The notes: generated from the letters alone by a model not told the origin. Shown: positions 1-6,368, numbered from the stretch's first letter. The stretch is DNA of 7,043 bases from JBKQVT01 sp052139835 (GCA_052139835.1 JBKQVT010000027.1:1-7043); one strand, 5' to 3'. A program made the numbers and translations.

Positions 1-1
1 G

Positions 2-2326
2 GGCACCAGCGGCACGCTGAACATCCTGCCCGCCGGACCCTTGCAAAGCGGCACCTACACCCTAGCCACTGCCAACTCGATCAGCGGCGCCGGCAACCTC
101 AGCGGCTGGACAATCGCCGGTTTGCCCACGACGCCTACGCTTAGCGTTAGCGGCGGGACCCTTTCCCTAAGCTACACCGCGGTGCCGATCAGCGGTGTAT
201 GGAACTCCGCCGGGGGCGGCAGTTGGAACCCCGTCGCCAATTGGCAGAATAGGTGGGAGCCGAACTTCGCCGGGGACTCGGCCACCTTTGGCGCCCTCGT
301 CGGCAGCAACACGGCCACCGTCACCTTGGACGGCAGCCGTTCGCTTAGCGCCCTGGGCTTCAGCACCACCGGCGCCGGCAGCTACACGATCGCCACTTCC
401 GGCGGCGACACCAGCAGCGCGCTGACGCTGGCCAGCACGGCCGGCTCGGGCGGCACGGCCACGGTCACCAACAGCGGCGGCAATCAGACCATTGCCGCGC
501 CGGTCATCCTGGGGAGCAACGTGGCCGTCAGCGTCACCGCCGGCAGCAGCCTCACCTTCTCCGGCCCGATCAGCGAGAGCAACGCCGGCACCAATGTGAC
601 GTTCAGCGGCGGCGTGGTCATTCTTAGCGGCAGCAACACCTACAGCGGCAGCACCACCGTCACCGGCTCCGGCACGCTCCAGGCAGTAACCCCCGCCTCC
701 CTGCCGGGCTATAAGTCCTCGAGCATGGTGACCGTGTACCCCGGCGCCACACTCGCGCTGAACGTCGGCGGCCCCGGCCAATGGAACTCCAGCGGCAACG
801 ACGACATCGCCACCCTGTTCACCTACGCCAATATTCTGGCCGGCTCCGTGATCGGCATTGATACGACCAATGCCACGACCGGCTTCACTTTCTCCGACAA
901 CCTCGACAATCCTTACATCGGGCTGGTCAAACTTGGACCCAACACCCTCGTTCTGTCCGGCAGCAACTTCTATCTCGCCGGCACAACGGTCAGCGCCGGC
1001 ACCCTGGAGGCCAAGTATCCCGTCTCGCTGCCAGGCTATAACGTTCACGTGCCTGACTTCCCCAGTAATGTGACCGTCGCCTCAGGCGCCATGTTGGCGG
1101 TCAACGTGGGCGGCAGCAACGAGTGGAACTCGGGGGGCGACGACATCGGCAGCCTGCTTAACAACAACGTGGCCTTCAGCTCGAGTTCTTCGCTGGGCAT
1201 CGACACCACCGACGCTACCGCCGCCTTCATCCTTTCCGACAACATCAGCGGGGTCCAAGGGCTGGCCAAACTCGGCCCCAACACCCTGATCCTCACCGGC
1301 ACCAATACCTATGCCGGCGGGACGACCGTCAGCGCCGGCACCCTCGAGGCGCAGTACACCTTTGCGCTGAGCCCCTACGGTCCCGTGGCCGTCGCCCAGG
1401 GCGCCGTGTTGGCAGTCCGTGTGGGCGGCGCCGGCGAGTATAACTCCTCGGGCAACGATGACATCGCCGCCCTGCTCGGCCGCACGAACGTGACTTTCAA
1501 CGCGGGCTCCGCCTTGGGCATCGACACCACCGACGCCGCCACGGCCTTCACCTATTCCGGCAACATCAGCGGCATCCAGGGCCTGACTAAGCTCGGACCC
1601 AACACTCTTATCCTTACCGGCAGCAACACGTACAGCGGCCTGACCACGATCAGCGGCGGCACCCTCAAGATGGGCAGCACGACCGCCCTGGGCAGCTCGA
1701 TGGCCGTGTCGTTGAGCAGCAGCGGGGTCCTGGACCTCGACAGCTACTCGCCGACGATCGGTGTGCTGACCGGCAGCGGCACTGTGACCAATAGCGCCGG
1801 CAGCAGCACCTCGACCCTCACGCTGGCGCCGGCGGCCGGCGCGACCACCTTCAGCGGCGTCCTCTGCGATGGCGCCGGCCGGCTGTCGTTGGTCATCAGC
1901 GGCTCCGGGACCCAAGTGCTCGCCGGCAGCAACAACTACACCGGCGGCACCACGGTCAGCGACGGCACGCTGGAGCTGGCCGGCCCCGCGGCCTTGCCCA
2001 GCGAGGGCATTATCAACGTCGGCCGCTCGGGGACCGTGAGCCTGCTGGGCCTGCTGGTCATCCCCGGGGTGGCGGGTGCGGACGACAGCCAAGTGTCCAT
2101 GGACACGGCGGCGGAGCCCAGCGGCATGCTGGCCGTGGTGGAGATCGCGGACCAGACGCCCGCCGGCGACGCCGGCGAGTCTTCGATCCCAGGGATGGGC
2201 GCCCTGACCGAGGGCGTCGCGCTGGCCGCCGTGCCCGAGCCTTCCACGCTCGTCCTGCTGGGCGTCGGCGTGATGGGCCTTCTTGGCTGCGCGTGGCGGC
2301 GGAAGCGGGGCTTCAACACGCCCTGA
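2..2326 (+). CDS. PATR beta-strand-repeat surface protein with PEP-CTERM sorting signal (5' partial)
   Basis: The frame is open from base 2, and the first residues (GTSGTLNILPAGP) already look like repeat-protein sequence, so the true start lies left of the window; the TTG at 41 is not the start. Seen: low-complexity Gly/Ser/Thr/Asn-rich sequence. A module with a W...ANW motif lies at about 191-265. Five copies of a passenger-associated-transport-repeat motif (pattern LxGxNTYxGxTTVSxGTLxA) begin near 594, 929, 1268, 1589 and 1892. An acidic linker follows at about 2080-2220. The C-terminus (2231-2323) has VPEPS, a hydrophobic segment and an RRKR cluster, the classic PEP-CTERM tripartite signal. 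Known: PEP-CTERM proteins are exported and processed by an exosortase, and PATR motifs form beta-helices in autotransporter passengers. No beta-barrel is present here, so secretion is not type V. Inference: an extracellular or envelope beta-helical structural or adhesion protein. Ligand unknown. It converges with algH, 76 nt away. Confidence 0.9.
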   Translation, partial: GTSGTLNILPAGPLQSGTYTLATANSISGAGNLSGWTIAGLPTTPTLSVSGGTLSLSYTAVPISGVWNSAGGGSWNPVANWQNRWEPNFAGDSATFGALVGSNTATVTLDGSRSLSALGFSTTGAGSYTIATSGGDTSSALTLASTAGSGGTATVTNSGGNQTIAAPVILGSNVAVSVTAGSSLTFSGPISESNAGTNVTFSGGVVILSGSNTYSGSTTVTGSGTLQAVTPASLPGYKSSSMVTVYPGATLALNVGGPGQWNSSGNDDIATLFTYANILAGSVIGIDTTNATTGFTFSDNLDNPYIGLVKLGPNTLVLSGSNFYLAGTTVSAGTLEAKYPVSLPGYNVHVPDFPSNVTVASGAMLAVNVGGSNEWNSGGDDIGSLLNNNVAFSSSSSLGIDTTDATAAFILSDNISGVQGLAKLGPNTLILTGTNTYAGGTTVSAGTLEAQYTFALSPYGPVAVAQGAVLAVRVGGAGEYNSSGNDDIAALLGRTNVTFNAGSALGIDTTDAATAFTYSGNISGIQGLTKLGPNTLILTGSNTYSGLTTISGGTLKMGSTTALGSSMAVSLSSSGVLDLDSYSPTIGVLTGSGTVTNSAGSSTSTLTLAPAAGATTFSGVLCDGAGRLSLVISGSGTQVLAGSNNYTGGTTVSDGTLELAGPAALPSEGIINVGRSGTVSLLGLLVIPGVAGADDSQVSMDTAAEPSGMLAVVEIADQTPAGDAGESSIPGMGALTEGVALAAVPEPSTLVLLGVGVMGLLGCAWRRKRGFNTP
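701..1690 (+). repeat. Three tandem ~110-residue repeats within the PATR protein
   Basis: Three consecutive coding units lie at 701-1027 (109 codons), 1028-1366 (113 codons) and 1367-1690 (108 codons). Each opens with LPGY or LSPY. Each then carries AxLAxxVGGxxxWNSxGxDDI or a close variant, a GIDTT(N/D)A block, a short (S/T)xSxNIxG-like block and KLGPNTL(V/I)L(S/T)G. Each ends in a TTVSAGTLEA-like PATR motif. Units 2 and 3 are the most alike. The DNA copies have diverged clearly, so this is an old internal duplication and not a recent slippage product. Confidence 0.85.
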
Positions 2327-2402
2327 ACACCTCTTGTGCCTGCGACATGGGCGATTGCAGAGCTATCGGGGCCACCCGCGTGTCCTCTGCCGGTATCCCG
2401 CG

Positions 2403-2999
2403 TCAATTCAGCCGCGGATCGGCGGGAACATAGTTGACATGGTAGAGGACTTGCAATTGCAGCCGGCTGGCCTGGACGGATAGCTGCTGCCACAAATCGT
2501 CGCGGCGGGAGAATACCTCCGCGGGCGTGGCGGGGACGACGCGCCAGACGCCGATGTCCGTTTCGTGTTCCAGTTGCCCCGCTGCCCAACCCACATAGCC
2601 GGCGAAGAGTTTATAGGGGCGTCTCCGCTGGCGGAGCACGGCCAGCACGTGTTTCTTCTTTCCCGCGAAGAAGACACCTGGGAGGATGACGACGTCGGCC
2701 GCCGCGGGGAGGTTGTGGACGGCCATGAGGGGACCGGTGACCGGCCCGCCGAACCAAAGGGGACAGTCCCATTTTCGAACGGACGCTTCGCGTCGCTGCC
2801 CGAAAATCGGGACAGTCCCCTGCCAGCGGCGGAAGTTGCGCTGCCAGAGAGGCCGGCCGCCGCGCGGCTGCGGGCGATTGACGATCAGGCCCAGGGCCCC
2901 GCGCTGGGAGTGCGTCACCACGAGGATGACGGTCTCGGCGAAGTTGGGGTCGAGTTGATGGGGGGCCGCCACGAGAAAATGCCCTTGCAGCGAGTTCAT
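2403..2999 (-). CDS. algH: AlgH/YqgE family protein (UPF0301) carrying an in-frame palindromic insert
   Basis: A 198-residue protein starting at ATG 2999-2997, directly behind a strong Shine-Dalgarno sequence. An upstream extension to 3080 shows no family similarity and is not used. Family features seen: QGHFLVAAPHQLDPNF at residues 5-20, GALGLIVNRP at 34-43, FGGPVTGPLMAVH at 83-95, then a GVFFAGKK segment, a GWAAGQLEHE motif and a C-terminal DDLWQQL...DPRLN block. These match the whole AlgH fold. Known: the family is widespread and its molecular function is poorly defined; it is named from an alginate-regulation locus in Pseudomonas. Oddity: residues 60-81 are encoded by the palindromic element at 2759-2820, in the stretch between the NRP and FGGP motifs. 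That stretch is 39 residues here, against 31 in the E. coli protein and about 25 expected for planctomycete homologues (lengths recalled). Because the frame and both flanking motifs are kept, the protein is probably still made. Confidence 0.9.
   Translation of the reverse strand: MNSLQGHFLVAAPHQLDPNFAETVILVVTHSQRGALGLIVNRPQPRGGRPLWQRNFRRWQGTVPIFGQRREASVRKWDCPLWFGGPVTGPLMAVHNLPAAADVVILPGVFFAGKKKHVLAVLRQRRRPYKLFAGYVGWAAGQLEHETDIGVWRVVPATPAEVFSRRDDLWQQLSVQASRLQLQVLYHVNYVPADPRLN
2759..2820. repeat. REP-like palindromic element (GGGACAGTCCC type) inside algH
   Basis: Left arm 2759-2777 is GGGGACAGTCCCATTTTCG. Right arm 2801-2820, read on the minus strand, is GGGGACTGTCCCGATTTTCG. The arms are therefore inverted copies differing by one base and one extra G. 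The 11-mer GGGACAGTCCC also recurs as a direct copy at 2760-2770 and 2809-2819. Between the arms is a small hairpin at 2782-2794 (GACGC, TTC loop, GCGTC). Hand translation shows no stop codon in any of the six frames. Dispersed GGGACAG/CTGTCCC palindromes of this style, often in the company of IS200-like Y1 (RAYT) transposases, are a pattern I recall from planctomycete and other genomes; that link is not shown here. No transposase and no second copy is visible in the window. Confidence 0.8.
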
Positions 3000-3004
3000 A
3001 TCTC

Positions 3005-3009
3005 CCTCC
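3005..3009 (-). promoter_or_regulatory. Strong ribosome binding site of algH
   Basis: On the minus strand the sequence TGGAGGGAGAT immediately precedes ATG. The GGAGG core lies five nucleotides from the start codon. This fixes the algH start at 2999 instead of the longer open frame beginning at 3080. Confidence 0.8.
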
Positions 3010-3143
3010 AGTCGATATTGTCCCGCTTGCCCGATGAGGATCGGACGTGCCCGAAAAGCAAGCACAATTTCCGAGCCCACGCCTGAGCAGGCTTGGGTAA
3101 AGAGACTACCCTAACCTTGCGAACAAGAACCCTCTTGTCGCGG

Positions 3144-3200
3144 GCCACCGCGCCGATGTCTCACCAAAATCGCGCTCGTCGAGGTTCACGGCGCGGTGGC
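3144..3200. repeat. Perfect 12-bp inverted repeat with 33-nt loop
   Basis: GCCACCGCGCCG at 3144-3155 is the exact reverse complement of CGGCGCGGTGGC at 3189-3200, separated by 33 nt. Pairing does not extend further on either side. No T-tract follows on either strand and the flanking genes diverge, so it is not a terminator. It could be a cruciform, a leader-RNA stem, or a paired protein-binding site. Confidence 0.65.
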
Positions 3201-3265
3201 ATTAGCGAACCGATAAGACTCTTCCCGTTCCGTGCACACTTTATTGTATAGTTGGCAGCGAAAAA

Positions 3266-3279
3266 GTCAACGGCTTGAC
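3266..3279. promoter_or_regulatory. Possible operator overlapping the regulator's -35 box
   Basis: GTCAA-CGGC-TTGAC is an inverted repeat with perfect 5-bp arms. Its right arm forms most of the -35 hexamer of the promoter at 3275-3302. A protein bound here would block RNA polymerase, which suggests negative autoregulation by the downstream XylR-type protein. That assignment is inference from position; short palindromes also occur by chance. Confidence 0.4.
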
Positions 3280-3302
3280 GAACCGCGCCGGGCAATGATA
3301 AT
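3275..3302 (+). promoter_or_regulatory. Sigma70-type promoter for the XylR-type regulator
   Basis: TTGACG at 3275-3280 and GATAAT at 3297-3302 are separated by 16 nt. Each hexamer matches five of six consensus positions. Transcription would start near 3309, giving a leader of about 48 nt before the ATG at 3357. This is the best promoter match in the window. Confidence 0.6.
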
Positions 3303-3356
3303 CAAGGATGCACGCAGTGAAGAGATTCCCCTGCCCGAGGCTTCCGGCCGCGCACC

Positions 3357-4547
3357 ATGCTCATCCGCCCCCGCATCGCCGTTCTCGTGGAATCGTCCCG
3401 TGGTTACGGGCGGAGCCTGTTGCAGGGGATCGCGGCCTACGTGCGGGAGCACGGGCCGTGGACGGTGGACATCCAGGAGCGGCGCTTGTATGATGCGGCG
3501 CCGAAATGGCTCCGCCGCTGGCAGGGCGACGGCATCATCGCGCGGATCGCCAACCCCCGGTTCGCCCGCGAGATCGGCCGCCTGCGGCTGCCCACGGTCG
3601 ACCTGGTGGGGCTGCATCAGATCGAGGGCGTGCCGGTGATCATTACCGACCACGAGGCCGTGGTCCGGCACGCCGCCGATCATCTGCTCTCACTGGGGCT
3701 GAGTCAGTTCGCCTTTTGCGGGTTCGCGGGGAGTTATTACAGCGAGAAGCGCAGCCAATACTTCGCGGAGTACATGGCCGCCAGGGGCCATGCCGTCCAC
3801 GTCTTCTCCACCCGCTCGAGGCGCCGCCGCTTGGATCCCTCGGCGTTGGAGGAGGAGAGTCTGCCGCCGGGGGCCAACATGGCGGCGTGGCTGCGGTCGC
3901 TGCCGAAGCCGGTCGGCCTGCTGGCCGTCACCGATAACCGCGGCCACCAGGTGCTGAACGTCTGCGGGGAGCAGGCCATCGTGGTGCCCGACGACGTGGC
4001 GGTGATCGGCGTGGACAACGACGAGATGCTTTGCGAGCTTTGCGAGCCGCCGCTGTCGAGCGTGGCCTTGAACCCGTGGAAGGTCGGCTACGAGGGCGCC
4101 GCCCTGCTGGACCGGATGCTGAAAGGCAAGTCTCCGCCGCGGGAAAGGACGCTGATTCCCCCGCTGGGGGTGGTGACGCGGAAATCGACCGACGTGGTGA
4201 CCATGGTCGACGCGGACCTGGCTGCCGCCTTGCGGCTGATCCGCCAGCGCGCCTGCGAGGGGATCACCATCGAGGAGGTGCTCAAGCAGGTGCCGATCTC
4301 GCGGAGCACTCTGAAGCGGCGGTTCGCCACGATTCTCCGCCGCTCACCCCACGACGAGATCCGCCGCGTGCAGATCGAGCGCGTCATGCAGTTGCTGAGC
4401 ACGACCACGCTGCCGTTGGCGAAGATCGCCCAGATGACCGGCTTCCCCCACATCGAGTCGATGTGCCGGCTCTTCAAGCAGAAGACCGGCGTGACGCCGG
4501 GCCGTTACCGGAAGATGTGGTCCGAACAGGGCTTCCCGGGCGGTTGA
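3357..4547 (+). CDS. XylR-type transcriptional regulator (LacI-like sensor plus AraC HTH)
   Basis: A 396-residue protein. Residues about 5-280 form a periplasmic-binding-protein-like sensor. It opens with the typical RPRIAVLVESSRGYGRSLLQGIAAYV, contains a TDHEAVVRHAADHLLSLGL segment near residue 97, and has VIGVDNDEMLCELCEPPLSSV from residue 216. Residues about 287-390 form an AraC/XylS DNA-binding domain. Its first helix-turn-helix surrounds ITIEEVL...SRSTLKRRF, and its second is in LPLAKIAQMTGFPHIESMCRLFK followed by the family signature GVTPGRYRK. Known: this architecture is that of the xylose-operon regulator XylR, expanded in planctomycetes, where the sugar ligand is usually unknown; none can be assigned here. 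No sugar-catabolism genes are adjacent. The start gives the standard family N-terminus, though no strong Shine-Dalgarno sequence precedes it (a GAGG lies 16 nt upstream). The DUF1559 pair lies 166 nt downstream on the same strand. Confidence 0.92.
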   Translation: MLIRPRIAVLVESSRGYGRSLLQGIAAYVREHGPWTVDIQERRLYDAAPKWLRRWQGDGIIARIANPRFAREIGRLRLPTVDLVGLHQIEGVPVIITDHEAVVRHAADHLLSLGLSQFAFCGFAGSYYSEKRSQYFAEYMAARGHAVHVFSTRSRRRRLDPSALEEESLPPGANMAAWLRSLPKPVGLLAVTDNRGHQVLNVCGEQAIVVPDDVAVIGVDNDEMLCELCEPPLSSVALNPWKVGYEGAALLDRMLKGKSPPRERTLIPPLGVVTRKSTDVVTMVDADLAAALRLIRQRACEGITIEEVLKQVPISRSTLKRRFATILRRSPHDEIRRVQIERVMQLLSTTTLPLAKIAQMTGFPHIESMCRLFKQKTGVTPGRYRKMWSEQGFPGG

Positions 4548-4639
4548 GGAAGAAGGCGGAGGGAGGAAGGACCGAGAGACAGAAAACACGGGTGAATTCG
4601 GCGTGGTCTTAACCGGGGTGCTGAGCCAATTTGTCAGTG

Positions 4640-4654
4640 CTTTTGGCCCAAAAG
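4640..4654. promoter_or_regulatory. Perfect 15-bp palindrome upstream of the DUF1559 promoter
   Basis: CTTTTGG-C-CCAAAAG has perfect 7-bp arms around one central base, and ends four nucleotides before the -35 hexamer at 4659. A one-base loop is too tight for an RNA hairpin, so a protein-binding site (operator or activator site) is the more natural reading. The factor is unknown; the adjacent XylR-type regulator is one candidate. Confidence 0.5.
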
Positions 4655-4658
4655 TCCA

Positions 4659-4687
4659 TTGACCGGCGCCGCGGCGGCCGTCATACT
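4659..4687 (+). promoter_or_regulatory. Probable promoter of the DUF1559-lipoprotein pair
   Basis: TTGACC at 4659-4664 and CATACT at 4682-4687 are spaced by 17 nt (five and four of six consensus matches). Transcription would begin near 4694, leaving about 20 nt before ATG 4714. A purine-rich AGAGAGA at 4698-4704 may be a weak ribosome binding site. Confidence 0.5.
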
Positions 4688-4713
4688 GGGAGAGGCCAGA
4701 GAGATTCCGCGCC

Positions 4714-5811
4714 ATGTTTCCTCGCCCGTCCTCCCGCCTCCCCGCCGCACCGCTTCGGCGAGCCTTCACGCTCGTGGAACTCCTGGTGGTCATTTCGATC
4801 ATCGGCATTCTGGTGGGGATACTGCTGCCGGCGGTCCAGTCGGCGCGCGAGGCGGGGCGGCGGTCTGTCTGCGCCAACAACCTCAGGCAACTCGGCGTGG
4901 CGCTGCAGGGCTACCACACCGATTATGGGCAGTTCCCTTACAACTGCAACAACCAGGACGAGAGCGGCAGCGGCCGCGGCAGCATGCTCGTGCGATTGTT
5001 GCCCTACATCGAGGAGAAGCCGCTCTACCAGCTCTTCAGCGCCAACTCCTACAACTTCAACAACGACAACACCTGGGAAACGACGACCTTCCCCGGGACG
5101 GGCCAACATCTGTTCCAGACGGTGATTCCCGTGCTCGTTTGCCCCAGCGAAGTGTATCGAACGGGCGCGGACGCCAGTTGGAGCGGCTTCTACGGCCGTT
5201 TCGGCAACGTCACCGGAACCATCGCCATGACCAGCTATGCGCCCAGCATGGGCAACCAGTATATGGAGAACGACATCGCCACCAACTGCAACCCTCCCAA
5301 CGGTCCTCCCTACATCAACAACGTCGTGGGCACGTTGCCCAATCAGGATTTTTACCAGGGTGTCCACGTCCAGCACGGCAACACCCCCAATCCCACCTAT
5401 ATTTCGGGGCCTTTTTCCCGCGAGTCCTGGGCGGCCAGCATCGCCCAAATCACCGATGGAGCTAGCAACACGATCGCCATGGGCGAGGTGCGGCAGTATT
5501 GCGGAGCCTACCTCCGCCTGGGGTGGATGCACCAGGACGGCGTCTGGGCGGCCACCACCGGGCCCATCAATGCGCCCACCTGTCCCGGAGAGCGGGGCGT
5601 GCCGATCAATAACGGAGAGTCGCTCAATTCCTGCCAAAGTCTCTACGCCTGGAACATGTCGCACGCCTTCAAGTCGCCCCACAGTGGCGGGGCGACCTTC
5701 GTCTTCTGCGACGGCTCGGTGCACTTCCTCAACGAGAACATCAACTACCTGACCTACCAGCGACTCGGCGACCGCCGCGACGGCGAGGTGCTAAGCGCCG
5801 GCAGCTACTAA
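4714..5811 (+). CDS. DUF1559 domain-containing protein with prepilin-type N-terminus
   Basis: A 365-residue protein. The basic N-terminus leads into AFTLVELLVVISIIGILVG from residue 17, a type IV prepilin/pseudopilin cleavage and methylation signal with the +5 glutamate at residue 22. It continues into LLPAVQSAREAGRRSVCANNLRQLG, the standard opening of DUF1559 (SBP_bac_10, PF07596). The C-terminus carries the family hallmark GATFVFCDGSVHFLNENI around residues 326-343, and an NTIAMGEV motif lies in the middle. The length is typical. Known: DUF1559 proteins are hugely expanded in planctomycetes and are thought to be pseudopilin-like envelope proteins; their function is unresolved. Oddity: the residue before the cleavage site is Ala where Gly is usual. 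A lipoprotein gene follows after 41 nt and is probably co-transcribed; the gap holds a small CTGCT/AGCAG hairpin (5822-5836). Confidence 0.95.
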   Translation: MFPRPSSRLPAAPLRRAFTLVELLVVISIIGILVGILLPAVQSAREAGRRSVCANNLRQLGVALQGYHTDYGQFPYNCNNQDESGSGRGSMLVRLLPYIEEKPLYQLFSANSYNFNNDNTWETTTFPGTGQHLFQTVIPVLVCPSEVYRTGADASWSGFYGRFGNVTGTIAMTSYAPSMGNQYMENDIATNCNPPNGPPYINNVVGTLPNQDFYQGVHVQHGNTPNPTYISGPFSRESWAASIAQITDGASNTIAMGEVRQYCGAYLRLGWMHQDGVWAATTGPINAPTCPGERGVPINNGESLNSCQSLYAWNMSHAFKSPHSGGATFVFCDGSVHFLNENINYLTYQRLGDRRDGEVLSAGSY

Positions 5812-5852
5812 CTGGCCGCACCTGCTCTGGAAGCAGCCCGGCAATCACCAAC

Positions 5853-6368
5853 ATGAGTCGATCAAGACACCCGCAACGCGACCTCAGCAGCGGCCGGCTG
5901 CCCATCCGGCCCTTGGCCGCCGGATTGCTGGTCCTCGCGACCGCCGCGGCGGGATGCGGTTCCGGGCATCCTGCGAGGTTGCCCGTCACCGGCACGGTGA
6001 CCTTCCGCGGCCAGACGGTGGCCGAGGCGACCGTCAGCTTCCTCAGCCAGACCAGCCCCATCGCTTGGGGATCGACCGATCAGCAGGGCCGATTCCAGTT
6101 GACCACCTTCGACGCCAACGACGGAGCCGCAGCGGGCAGCTACACCGTGACCATTATCAAGCGGGTCAAGGTGCCGTCGGAGGATGTCCCCGGCGCCTTG
6201 AAGTTCGACAAAGGACCCAACCAGCGCACCAAGGAAATTGTGATCATCGCGAGCTTCCTCCCCGATATCTACGGCGACGCGCGACACACGCCGCTATCGG
6301 CGGTCGTTGCCGCCGGCAAGAACAACGATTTCACCTTTGCCCTGACGGACGAATCACTCCGCCGCTGA
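5853..6368 (+). CDS. Small lipoprotein with carboxypeptidase-regulatory/transthyretin-like domain
   Basis: A 171-residue protein. A basic N-terminal stretch and a hydrophobic segment (residues 21-33) end in the lipobox AAGC with Cys35, so it is predicted to be lipidated by the Lgt/LspA pathway and membrane-anchored. Residues 43-110 fit a carboxypeptidase-regulatory-like beta-sandwich: LPVTGTVTFRGQTVAEATV, then GSTDQQGRFQLTTF, then AGSYTVTI. The end (SFLPDIYGDARHTPLSAVVAAGKNNDFTFAL) matches the usual C-terminal pattern of planctomycete lipoproteins encoded next to DUF1559 genes, so the protein looks complete. No catalytic residues are expected. Role unknown; possibly a partner of the DUF1559 protein at the envelope, inferred from adjacency. 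Its last 100 bases are overlapped antisense by the tail of the CHAT gene. No strong Shine-Dalgarno sequence is seen before ATG 5853. Confidence 0.88.
   Translation: MSRSRHPQRDLSSGRLPIRPLAAGLLVLATAAAGCGSGHPARLPVTGTVTFRGQTVAEATVSFLSQTSPIAWGSTDQQGRFQLTTFDANDGAAAGSYTVTIIKRVKVPSEDVPGALKFDKGPNQRTKEIVIIASFLPDIYGDARHTPLSAVVAAGKNNDFTFALTDESLRR

Larger units (their letters stand above)
3000..3356. other. Divergent intergenic region rich in inverted repeats
   Basis: There is no credible gene between algH (leftward) and the regulator (rightward). The region holds several dyads: CCGAT/ATCGG with a 4-nt loop at 3031-3044, in the algH leader; GGGTA/TACCC with a 7-nt loop at 3095-3111; ACAAGA/TCTTGT with a 4-nt loop at 3123-3138; a long-range 12-bp pair at 3144-3200; and GTCAA/TTGAC at 3266-3279. 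It also holds a sigma70-like promoter for the regulator. I found no convincing promoter for algH. Confidence 0.6.

Noticed and set aside
701..1690. CRISPR-like or satellite repeat array
   Set aside because: Repeat units are coding, about 330 bp long and strongly diverged, with no short identical repeats separated by unique spacers.
167..2092. Long open frames on the minus strand opposite the repeat protein (167-1048 and 1082-2092)
   Set aside because: They are Ala/Gly/Arg-rich antisense shadows of a high-GC repetitive gene, with no recognisable domain and no better start signals. The plus-strand frame has clear PATR and PEP-CTERM features.
2396..2427. TCCCGC/GCGGGA dyad near the algH stop as a bidirectional terminator
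   Set aside because: The 6-bp stem has a 20-nt loop and no T-tract; too weak to call.
3000..3080. N-terminal extension of AlgH to a start at 3080
   Set aside because: The family N-terminus (QGHFLVAAP) begins right after the ATG at 2999, which has an ideal GGAGG. The extension would place that ribosome binding site inside the coding sequence.
2565..3086. Plus-strand open frame of 173 codons across algH
   Set aside because: It is antisense to a well-supported AlgH protein with its own strong ribosome binding site, and its translation shows no family features. It stays open partly because the palindromic element has no stops.
3144..3200. 12-bp inverted repeat as an intrinsic terminator
   Set aside because: The 33-nt loop is long, no T-run follows on either strand, and the flanking genes diverge.
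3247..3252. TATAGT as an alternative -10 box for the regulator
   Set aside because: No reasonable -35 hexamer lies 16-18 nt upstream; the TTGACG/GATAAT pair just downstream is far better.
4681..5724. Minus-strand open frame of 347 codons opposite the DUF1559 gene
   Set aside because: Histidine-, glycine- and valine-rich antisense frame without domains; the plus strand encodes an unmistakable DUF1559 protein from end to end.
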